Source of the DNA: an uncultured Lachnospiraceae bacterium
GTDB taxonomy: Bacteria; Bacillota; Clostridia; Lachnospirales; Lachnospiraceae
Assembly: GCA_947589175.1 (NCBI GenBank)
Contig: CANPZR010000084.1
Coordinates: 1-9,602, forward strand
Direction of reading: 5' to 3'
DNA length: 9,602 bases
Positions 1 through 6,347 of this stretch are shown here, in pieces. A program made the position numbers and the translations under genes. The stretch's first letter is position 1; the number at the start of each line of letters is the position of its first letter. A model generated the notes under the pieces. It was not told where the DNA came from, did no database searches, and worked only from the letters and a program-made list of their open reading frames with translations.

Positions 1-1824
1 CGGCACGCAGACAAGCCGCCCCTCGCCACGGGTGTATGCCGCCAGTTCCCTGGCGTAATTCTGCATCGTGCTCACCGGAGCCTGACCACATAACAATGAA
101 CCCTTCGGGTTCATCGAACTCAAAGAGTTCATTGAAGCGTTCTGGTTCATTGAACTCAAAGATTTCATTGAAACATCCTGTTTCAGCTCAAAGACGGCCC
201 CCATCTGCTCGAGGTCGGTCATCGCCCTGCCCACCGCCGTATCCGGCACCTCCAGCGTAAATTCATAGAAGGGCTCCAGGAGCACGGATTCCGCCTGCAT
301 CAGTCCCTGCCTCACGGCCCGGTAGACCGCCTGCCTGAAATCCCCGCCCTCGGTGTGTTTTAAGTGAGCGCGCCCCGCGATGAGGGTAATTTTTACATCT
401 GTGAGGGGCGCTCCCGTGAGGACGCCCCTGTGCTCCTTTTCCATTACATGAGTCAGAATCAGCCGCTGCCAGTTCCTATCCAGCCAGTCCTCGCTGCACA
501 CGCTCTTTGCCTGCACGCCGCTCCCTGGCTCTCCCGGCTCCATCCACAGATGCACCTCCGCGTAGTGGCGCAGGGGCTCAAAATGCCCCACTCCCTCGAC
601 GGCATTGGCGATTGTCTCCTTGTACACGATATTTCCCGTTCCAAAGGATACATCCAGATCAAAGCGCTCTTTAATCCGCTGCTGCAGAATCTCGACCTGC
701 ACCTCGCCCATGACCTGGGCCTCAATCTCCTGCAGCTGTTCATTCCACGCCAAATGAAGCTCCGGCTCCTCCTCCTCAAGCAGCCGGAACTTCGGCAGGA
801 CAGCCGCCGCGTCCACGCCCTCCGGCAGCTGAATCCGATAATTTAACACCGGCTCCAGCACCGGCTTATTTTTCACTGTTTCGATTCCCAGTCCCTCGCC
901 GGGAAATGTCTCCGTCAGTCCGGTCAGGGCGCATACCATCCCCGCGGGCGCCTCGGGAACTGTTTCATAACGGCTCCCGGAATAGACGCGGATCTGGTGG
1001 ATTTTCTCCTGCCAGCTCCCGTCCGCCCCCGTCAGCTCCATCCGTCCCCGCAGGACGCCACCGGTCACCTTTACATGCGTGAGGCGGTTTCCCTGATCGT
1101 CCCTTGCGATTTTAAATACCCGCACTCCCAGTTCTTCCCCGTATTCCGGGCTTTCCACATATGTTTTCAGACCGTCCAGAAATTCTGACACGCCCTGCAT
1201 TTTCAGCGCCGAGCCAAAAAAACAGGGGTACAGCTTCCTCTCCCGGATCAGTCCCGGCACGAGGGATTCGTCCAGCGCGCCGCTCTCCAGAAACTGCTCC
1301 AGCAGCTCCTCGTCGCAGAGCGCCACATTTTCCATAAATTCCTCATTCCGCTCTCCGCTAAAGTCCACAATATTCCCACTAAGCGTTTCCTTCAGCTCCG
1401 CCATCAGGCGCTTCCGCTCCGTGCCCGGCTGGTCCATTTTGTTCACGAAAAGAAAGACGGGAACGCCGTACTGCTCCAGCAGCCGCCACACCGTCCGGGT
1501 GTGCCCCTGCACGCCGTCCGCCCCGCTGATGACCAAAATGGCGTAGTCCAATACCTGCAGCGTCCGCTCCATCTCCGCGGAGAAGTCCACATGCCCCGGC
1601 GTGTCAAGCAGCGTAATCTGCCGGTCTCCCAGAGAAAACACCGCCTGCTTGGAAAATATAGTAATGCCCCGCTCCTTTTCCATCGGATCCGTGTCCAGAA
1701 AAGCGTCCCCGTTGTCCACCCGGCCCATCTGCCGGATCTGCCCCGCCTGATAGAGCAGCCCCTCGGACAAGGTGGTCTTGCCCGCGTCTACATGGGCCAG
1801 GATGCCGATTGTAATATATTTCAT
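1..1824 (-). CDS. TetM/EF-G-like translation factor GTPase (3' end outside window)
   Basis: Ribosome-associated GTPase of the ribosomal-protection / EF-G superfamily; 608 codons are visible and the gene continues past the window edge. The N-terminus is a full G domain: P-loop AHVDAGKTT (residues 10-18), switch region EKERGITI (49-56), DTPGH (74-78), NKMD (128-131) and a G5-like GSALK (204-208). EF-G-type domains II-V follow, with domain IV near residues 395-510 and domain V from about 515 (LLEPFYEF at 515-522). The start at 1824 gives MKYITIGILAHVDAGKTT, which aligns end to end with the TetM N-terminus; the site before it (AGAGCGGG) is a weak Shine-Dalgarno. It lies 16 bases downstream of metY and is probably co-transcribed. 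TetM's domain IV loop (SPVSTPAD) is replaced by KHTEGGD (489-495), so tetracycline resistance should not be assumed. A repeat-coded insertion occupies about residues 547-577. Family assignment is firm; the cellular role is not. Confidence 0.88.
   Translation of the reverse strand, partial: MKYITIGILAHVDAGKTTLSEGLLYQAGQIRQMGRVDNGDAFLDTDPMEKERGITIFSKQAVFSLGDRQITLLDTPGHVDFSAEMERTLQVLDYAILVISGADGVQGHTRTVWRLLEQYGVPVFLFVNKMDQPGTERKRLMAELKETLSGNIVDFSGERNEEFMENVALCDEELLEQFLESGALDESLVPGLIRERKLYPCFFGSALKMQGVSEFLDGLKTYVESPEYGEELGVRVFKIARDDQGNRLTHVKVTGGVLRGRMELTGADGSWQEKIHQIRVYSGSRYETVPEAPAGMVCALTGLTETFPGEGLGIETVKNKPVLEPVLNYRIQLPEGVDAAAVLPKFRLLEEEEPELHLAWNEQLQEIEAQVMGEVQVEILQQRIKERFDLDVSFGTGNIVYKETIANAVEGVGHFEPLRHYAEVHLWMEPGEPGSGVQAKSVCSEDWLDRNWQRLILTHVMEKEHRGVLTGAPLTDVKITLIAGRAHLKHTEGGDFRQAVYRAVRQGLMQAESVLLEPFYEFTLEVPDTAVGRAMTDLEQMGAVFELKQDVSMKSLSSMNQNASMNSLSSMNPKGSLLCGQAPVSTMQNYARELAAYTRGEGRLVCVP
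96..185. repeat. Array of five 17-bp palindromes at 18-bp period, inside the GTPase gene
   Basis: On the plus strand the units are TGAACCC-TTC-GGGTTCA (97-113), CGAACTC-AAA-GAGTTCA (115-131), TGAAGCG-TTC-TGGTTCA (133-149), TGAACTC-AAA-GATTTCA (151-167) and TGAAACA-TCC-TGTTTCA (169-185). Their centres at 105, 123, 141, 159 and 177 are exactly 18 bases apart. Units 1 and 5 pair perfectly (7/7), units 2 and 4 pair 6/7, and unit 3 pairs 5/7. The outer TGAA/TTCA is nearly constant, while the inner three pairs change between units, mostly with matching changes in the other arm. Loops alternate TTC, AAA, TTC, AAA, then TCC, giving a weaker 36-base period. Because 18 is divisible by 3, the array stays in frame and encodes SMNxxx hexapeptides (SMKSLS, SMNQNA, SMNSLS, SMNPKG). 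I saw no other copy in this window. Confidence 0.9.
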
Positions 1825-1840
1825 ATGCCCGCTCTCTGCC

Positions 1841-3127
1841 TTATTCCACAGCCGCTAACGCCTGCGCCAAATCCTCGATCAAATCCTGCTTATCCTCCAG
1901 GCCGCAGGAAATGCGCACCAGCCCGGCAGGAATCCCCGCCGCCGCAAGCTGCTCCTCGTTCATCTGTCTATGGGTGGACGTCGCCGGATTCAGACAGCAG
2001 GTCCGGGCGTCCGCCACATGCGTCTCAATAGCCGCCAGTTTCAGCCGCTTCATAAATGCCTCCGCCGCCGGACGGCCCCCCTTCAGCTCAAAGGACACGA
2101 CGCCGCATCCTCCCTGCGGCATATATTTTTTCGCAATTTCATAATACGGATCGGAGGGCAGTCCCGGATAGCTGACATGCGATACTTTTTCATGTCCCTG
2201 TAAAAATTCCGCCACCGCCTGTCCGTTCTCCACATGGCGCGGCATGCGCACATGCAGCGACTCTAATCCGAGATTGAGAATATACGCGTTCTGCGGCGAC
2301 TGGATACAGCCGAAATCTCTCATGAGCTGCGCCGTGCACTTGGTGATAAACGCCCCCTCTTTCCCAAAACGCTCCGCGTATGTAATGCCGTGATAGGATT
2401 CATCCGGCGTGCACAGCCCCGGAAATTTTTCTTTGTGCGCCATCCAGTCGAACTTACCGGAATCCACGATTGCTCCGCCTACAGCGGCCCCGTGTCCGTC
2501 CATATATTTGGTCGTGGAGTGCGTGACAATATCCGCTCCCCACTCGATGGGCCGGCAGTTCACCGGCGTCGGGAACGTGTTGTCCACAATCAGCGGCACG
2601 CCGTGAGCATGGGCCGCCCTCGCGAATTTTTCAATATCCAGCACGGTCAGCGCCGGATTCGCAATCGTCTCTCCGAACACCGCGCGGGTATTTTCCTTAA
2701 AGGCCGCGTTTAATTCCTTCTCAGTGCAGTCCGGCGAGATAAATGTCACGTCAATTCCCATCTTCCTCATCGTCACATCTATGAGGTTAAATGTGCCGCC
2801 GTAAATGGAGGACGAAGCCACAATGTGGCTGCCGCACTCGCATATGTTGAACAGGGCAAAAAAGTTCGCCGCCTGGCCGGACGAGGTGAGCATCCCCGCG
2901 GTTCCCCCCTCTAACTCGGCGATTTTTGCCGCCACATAATCGTTGGTCGGATTCTGCAGCCGGGTGTAAAAATACCCCTCCGCCTCTAAGTCGAACAGCT
3001 TTCCCATATCCTCGCTGGTATCGTATTTAAAAGTCGTGGACTGGATAATGGGAATCTGCCTCGGCTCCCCATTTCCCGGCGTATATCCCGCCTGCACACA
3101 TTTTGTATTGATTCTGTAATTGTTCAT
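1841..3127 (-). CDS. metY: O-acetylhomoserine sulfhydrylase (aminocarboxypropyltransferase)
   Basis: Cytosolic PLP enzyme of the Cys/Met-metabolism family (fold type I). It is expected to make homocysteine (or methionine) from O-acetylhomoserine and sulfide (or methanethiol). The 428 residues match the usual length of MetY, which is longer than the ~380-400 of MetB/MetC-type enzymes. Visible landmarks are the N-terminal substrate/cofactor region IIQSTTF (27-33) and YTRLQNPT (54-61), the phosphate-binding SSGQAA (82-87), VDNTF with the pyridine-contacting Asp182, and the Schiff-base lysine Lys207 in THSTTKYMDGHG. The insert between Lys207 and about residue 260 (FPGLCTPDESYHG) is typical of the O-acetylhomoserine branch. 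The start at 3127 is supported by AAAGGGG six bases upstream. Methionine gamma-lyase is the main alternative within the family, but length and motifs favour MetY. The stop lies 16 bases before the GTPase start. Confidence 0.87.
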   Translation of the reverse strand: MNNYRINTKCVQAGYTPGNGEPRQIPIIQSTTFKYDTSEDMGKLFDLEAEGYFYTRLQNPTNDYVAAKIAELEGGTAGMLTSSGQAANFFALFNICECGSHIVASSSIYGGTFNLIDVTMRKMGIDVTFISPDCTEKELNAAFKENTRAVFGETIANPALTVLDIEKFARAAHAHGVPLIVDNTFPTPVNCRPIEWGADIVTHSTTKYMDGHGAAVGGAIVDSGKFDWMAHKEKFPGLCTPDESYHGITYAERFGKEGAFITKCTAQLMRDFGCIQSPQNAYILNLGLESLHVRMPRHVENGQAVAEFLQGHEKVSHVSYPGLPSDPYYEIAKKYMPQGGCGVVSFELKGGRPAAEAFMKRLKLAAIETHVADARTCCLNPATSTHRQMNEEQLAAAGIPAGLVRISCGLEDKQDLIEDLAQALAAVE

Positions 3128-3234
3128 AATTTTCCCCTTTCTATAAATTAATTTTGTCGCAAAAACGCGACTGACATCACAACGGACTTCTCATAAGCTT
3201 TGTCCGCACTAACTGCATTTACTGAGCATTTTTA
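3128..3234 (-). other. pflA-metY intergenic leader with two small hairpins
   Basis: This 107-base gap separates the end of pflA from metY. On the minus strand it holds a 5-bp hairpin CGGAC...GTCCG (3183-3206, 14-base loop) and a second one, GTCGC-GTTTTT-GCGAC (3156-3171), placed 16 bases before the metY Shine-Dalgarno. Neither is followed by a U-tract, so neither looks like an intrinsic terminator. No convincing -35/-10 pair is visible, and the gap is too short for a SAM-I or T-box leader. metY may therefore be transcribed partly by read-through from pflBA, or from a promoter too weak to recognise by eye. Confidence 0.45.
3134..3140 (-). promoter_or_regulatory. Ribosome binding site of metY
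   Basis: On the minus strand the motif AAAGGGG lies six bases upstream of the ATG at 3127. It fixes this start for metY; no better-placed in-frame start is visible. Confidence 0.7.
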
Positions 3235-3969
3235 CTATTCTAAAATTTCCCTGGCCCTCTCGATCTCCTCCTCCGTGGGAGTCCGCACCCCCGCGAGAGG
3301 ATAGGGAATCTTTAGCTGTTCCCATTTCGCCACGCCGAACGTGTGATAGGGCAGGACCTCCACCCTCTCCACGCTCTTCCAGCCATCTATCGCTTTTCTC
3401 AACTGCACGAGCCCCGCCTCATCGTCCGTCAGCCCCGGCACCAGCACATGGCGAATCCACATGGGAATCCCCCGCTCCGACAGATACTCCGCCATAGCAA
3501 GAATACCCTCGTTGCCGTGGCCGGTGAGGGCTCTGTGCTTCTCGTCGTCTATTTCCTTGATATCCAGCAGCACCAGATCCGTCGCCGCCAAAAGCCGGTC
3601 AAATTCCGCCAGAAAATCCGACTCCCGCCGGAACAGACAGCCGCTGGTGTCTAACGCCGTGTGGACGCCCTCTTTTTTCGCCCGTTCAAAAAACTCCGTC
3701 ACAAACGGCATCTGCGCCATAGGCTCTCCGCCGCTGACCGTAATGCCCCCGTTGTCCCGCCAGTACGACCGGTAACGGAGCGCCTTTTGCAGCGCTTCTT
3801 CGGGCGTCTGCCAGCCGAGCGCCACGCCCTCCTCCGGCTCGCGCTCCCATGTCTCCGGATTGTGACAGAACTGGCACCGCATCGGGCAGCCCTGCATAAA
3901 AATCACATAGCGGACGCCCGGCCCGTCCACCAGGCCGAACGTCTCGACTGAATGAATCAATCCTTTCAT
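3235..3969 (-). CDS. pflA: Pyruvate formate-lyase-activating enzyme (radical SAM)
   Basis: Radical SAM enzyme that uses a [4Fe-4S] cluster and S-adenosylmethionine to abstract a hydrogen from the conserved glycine of PflB, switching it on under anaerobic conditions. The 244 residues match the family (E. coli PflA is about 246). The cluster motif CxxxCxxC is Cys28, Cys32 and Cys35 (GCPMRCQFCHNPETW), preceded by the typical VDGPGVRYVIFMQGC. The SAM-binding GGEP is at residues 80-83 (ITVSGGEPM). Further family features are DTSG (107-110), LLDIKE (134-139) and RHVLVPGLTDD (173-183). The ATG overlaps the pflB stop as ATGA, so translation is probably coupled to pflB; the start has only a weak GGGA of its own. 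Its immediate partner gene makes the PflA assignment firmer than for a lone glycyl-radical activase. Confidence 0.95.
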   Translation of the reverse strand: MKGLIHSVETFGLVDGPGVRYVIFMQGCPMRCQFCHNPETWEREPEEGVALGWQTPEEALQKALRYRSYWRDNGGITVSGGEPMAQMPFVTEFFERAKKEGVHTALDTSGCLFRRESDFLAEFDRLLAATDLVLLDIKEIDDEKHRALTGHGNEGILAMAEYLSERGIPMWIRHVLVPGLTDDEAGLVQLRKAIDGWKSVERVEVLPYHTFGVAKWEQLKIPYPLAGVRTPTEEEIERAREILE

Positions 3970-6218
3970 AAATTCCCATGGCAGGTTCTCGCGATCACGT
4001 CCTCCTGCTGCTCTCTCGTCAGGTCGATAAACTTTACCGCATACCCCGAAACGCGGATCGTAAAGTTCGCGTACTCCTCTTTTTCCGGATGCTCCATCGC
4101 GTCAATCAGCTTGTCCGTCCCGAACACGTTGACATTCAGATGATGCGCTCCCTGATCAAAGTACCCGTCGAACACCTGAACCAGATTGCGAATCCTCTCC
4201 TCCTCGCTGTGCCCCAGCGCCTCCGGGTGAATGGTCTGGGTGTTGGAAATGCCGTCCAGCGCCCACTCGTAGGGGAGCTTCGCCACGGAATTAAGGGAGG
4301 CCAGGAGACCGTTTTTCTCCGCCCCGTAGCTGGGATTCGCCCCCGGCGAGAGCGGCTCGAACGCCTTTCTTCCATCCGGCATCGCGCCGGTAGCCTTGCC
4401 GTACACCACATTGGACGTAATCGTCAGAATCGACGTGGTGGGCTCGGAATTTCGGTAGGTGTGATGCTTTTTCAGCTTTTCCACAAATGTCCCCAACAGC
4501 CACACGCCGATCTCGTCCGCCCGGTCGTCGTCGTTTCCATAGCGGGGAAAATCACCCGTCGTCTCATAGTCAACGACGATTCCCTTCTCGTTGCGGATTG
4601 TCTTTACCTTCGCGTAGCGAATCGCGCACAGAGAGTCAATAACATGCGAAAAACCGGCGATTCCCGTGGCAAAGGTGCGGCGCACATCTGTGTCGATCAG
4701 CGCCATCATGGCCGCCTCGTAATAATATTTATCGTGCATATACTGGATCAGGTTGAGCACATTGACATACAGCCCCGCCAGCCAGTCCAACATCTTGTCG
4801 TACTTCTCCATGACCTCGTCATAATCCAGATACTCCGAGGTAATCGGCTTGTAGGCCGGTCCCACCTGATCCCCGGTCTTTTCGTCCACGCCGCCGTTGA
4901 TCGCGTACAGAAGGCACTTTGCCAGATTGGCCCTCGCGCCGAAAAACTGCATCTCCTTGCCCGTCTGCGTAGCCGACACGCAGCAGCAGATCGAGTAGTC
5001 GTCGCCCCACACTGGCTTCATCACGTCGTCGTTTTCATACTGGATGGAGCTGGTGCGGATGGAAATATCCGCCGCGTATTTTTTGAAATTCTCCGGCAGC
5101 GCCGAGGAATACAGCACGGTCAGGTTCGGCTCCGGCGACGGTCCCATATTCTCCAGCGTGTGGAGGAATCGAAAATCCGTCTTTGTCACCATAGAGCGCC
5201 CGTCCATGCCGATGCCCGCCATCTCTAACGTAGCCCACACCGGATCGCCGGAAAACAGGTGATTGTAGGAGGGAATCCGGGCAAATTTCACCATGCGGAA
5301 CTTCATCGTCACATGGTCGATGAGCTCCTGCGCCTGGCTCTCCGTCAGGACGCCCCGGTCCATATCCCGTTTGATATAAATATCCAAAAAGGTAGAAATG
5401 CGCCCCACGCTCATGGCCGCGCCGTTCTGTGTCTTGATAGCCGCCAGATAGCCGAAATACAGCCACTGCACCGCCTCCTTGGCGTTCGCAGCCGGGCGGG
5501 AGATATCGTATCCGTAGGACTCCGCCATCTGCTTCATCCCCGCGAGAGCCTTAATCTGCCTTGCCAGCTCCTCCCTCTGACGGATCACGTCGTCGGTCAT
5601 CGTGCCGTCCCCGCAGTTTGCGAGGTCCTTCTTTTTCTGCTCGATCAAATAGTCCACGCCGTACAGCGCCACCCTGCGGTAATCCCCCACAATGCGGCCA
5701 CGCCCGTAGGTATCCGGCAGGCCGGTGACAATCTTGTTGTGCCTTGCCACCTTCATCTCCGGCGTATAAGCGTCAAACACGCCCTCGTTGTGCGTCGTGC
5801 GGTACTCGGTAAAAATCTTGTGAAACTCCGGGTTGGGCGTGTACCCGTAAGTAGTACATGCCTGCTCCGCCATCTTGATTCCGCCAAAGGGCATAAACGC
5901 CCGCTTCAACGGCTTATCCGTCTGCAGTCCGACAATCTGCTCCAGCTCTTTTGTGTCCTCGCTGATATAGCCCGGCGCATGAGATGTGAGGGTGGACACG
6001 ATATCCGTATCCATGTCCAGCACGCCGCCCTTGGCGCGCTCCTCCTTCTGCAGTCCCTGCAGAATCCCCCAGAGCTTGTTGGTCGCCTCGGTCGGTCCCG
6101 CCAAAAAGCTCTCGTCCCCGTCATAGGGAGTATAATTTTTCTGAATAAAATCTCTGGTATTGATTTCCCGCTTCCACAAAATGCCCTCAAAGCCGTCCCA
6201 TTCTTTAAAATCTGCCAT
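3966..6218 (-). CDS. pflB: Formate C-acetyltransferase (pyruvate formate-lyase)
   Basis: Glycyl radical enzyme that converts pyruvate and CoA to acetyl-CoA and formate, central to mixed-acid fermentation. From the start at 6218 the protein has 750 residues, close to the usual ~750-760. The catalytic cysteine pair lies in ICCCVSA; by alignment to E. coli IACCVSP it is Cys412-Cys413, with an extra Cys411 where E. coli has Ala. The glycyl radical site is Gly725 in RVSGYAV near the C-terminus. Other family blocks are visible: GRISTFLDIYIKRD, MQFFGARANLAK, YAINGGVDEK, LTITSNVVYGK, PDGRK and HLNVNV. A longer reading from a TTG at 6260 is rejected because that codon has no ribosome binding site and lies only two bases past the -10 box. 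The 6218 ATG follows AAGGAGGA by six bases. A consensus-like promoter sits directly upstream, and pflA follows with a 4-base overlap. Confidence 0.97.
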   Translation of the reverse strand: MADFKEWDGFEGILWKREINTRDFIQKNYTPYDGDESFLAGPTEATNKLWGILQGLQKEERAKGGVLDMDTDIVSTLTSHAPGYISEDTKELEQIVGLQTDKPLKRAFMPFGGIKMAEQACTTYGYTPNPEFHKIFTEYRTTHNEGVFDAYTPEMKVARHNKIVTGLPDTYGRGRIVGDYRRVALYGVDYLIEQKKKDLANCGDGTMTDDVIRQREELARQIKALAGMKQMAESYGYDISRPAANAKEAVQWLYFGYLAAIKTQNGAAMSVGRISTFLDIYIKRDMDRGVLTESQAQELIDHVTMKFRMVKFARIPSYNHLFSGDPVWATLEMAGIGMDGRSMVTKTDFRFLHTLENMGPSPEPNLTVLYSSALPENFKKYAADISIRTSSIQYENDDVMKPVWGDDYSICCCVSATQTGKEMQFFGARANLAKCLLYAINGGVDEKTGDQVGPAYKPITSEYLDYDEVMEKYDKMLDWLAGLYVNVLNLIQYMHDKYYYEAAMMALIDTDVRRTFATGIAGFSHVIDSLCAIRYAKVKTIRNEKGIVVDYETTGDFPRYGNDDDRADEIGVWLLGTFVEKLKKHHTYRNSEPTTSILTITSNVVYGKATGAMPDGRKAFEPLSPGANPSYGAEKNGLLASLNSVAKLPYEWALDGISNTQTIHPEALGHSEEERIRNLVQVFDGYFDQGAHHLNVNVFGTDKLIDAMEHPEKEEYANFTIRVSGYAVKFIDLTREQQEDVIARTCHGNL

Positions 6219-6224
6219 CGGGTA

Positions 6225-6232
6225 TCCTCCTT
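6225..6232 (-). promoter_or_regulatory. Ribosome binding site of pflB (decides the start)
   Basis: On the minus strand AAGGAGGA lies six bases upstream of the ATG at 6218. This near-perfect anti-16S match selects MADFKEWDGFEG as the PflB N-terminus over the in-frame TTG 42 bases upstream. Confidence 0.88.
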
Positions 6233-6262
6233 CAATCAAGTATTTGTGTTTGTATGGCAAAC

Positions 6263-6291
6263 ATTATACAATATTTAGATTGAAAAAGCAA
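6263..6291 (-). promoter_or_regulatory. Sigma-A-type promoter for pflBA
   Basis: On the minus strand there is a -35 TTGCTT (6286-6291), a 17-base spacer and a perfect -10 TATAAT (6263-6268). Transcription would start near 6254-6258, giving a leader of about 40 bases before the pflB ATG. The spacer is AT-rich. Just upstream lies the near-palindrome TGTGAATTTACA (6294-6305), a possible regulator site; no Rex- or FNR-type consensus was recognised. Confidence 0.8.
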
Positions 6292-6324
6292 TCTGTAAAT
6301 TCACAATCGGTCCGGCTGACATCT

Positions 6325-6347
6325 GCCCGGCTTATAGCTGGCCGGGC
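6325..6347 (-). other. 7-bp GC-rich inverted repeat around the stop codon of the beta-helix gene
   Basis: GCCCGGC (6325-6331) and GCCGGGC (6341-6347) form a perfect 7-bp stem whose 9-base loop contains the TAA stop. No U-tract follows in the transcription direction, so it is not a standard intrinsic terminator. It could protect the 3' end or slow termination, or be incidental to the GC-rich tail repeats. Confidence 0.4.

Noticed and set aside
96..185. CRISPR array
   Set aside because: The units are 17-base palindromes with 1-base spacing and divergent inner arms, inside an open coding frame; there are no spacers and no cas genes.
1..1824. Acquired tetracycline resistance gene
   Set aside because: The domain IV loop key to drug displacement is different, there are no mobile-element features nearby, and base use is like that of the neighbours.
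3128..3234. SAM-I or T-box riboswitch upstream of metY
   Set aside because: The interval is only 107 bases and shows two 5-bp hairpins without the conserved core elements of those classes; no terminator stem with a U-tract is present.
6219..6260. A TTG start at 6260 adding 14 residues to PflB
   Set aside because: It lies two bases beyond the -10 box, at or before the expected transcription start, has no ribosome binding site, and the added residues do not match PflB N-termini.
3978..6278. Two long plus-strand open frames (3978-5228 and 5259-6278) opposite pflB
   Set aside because: They mirror the codon pattern of pflB, show no recognisable family features and are Arg/His/Leu-rich as expected for an antisense shadow of a GC-rich gene.
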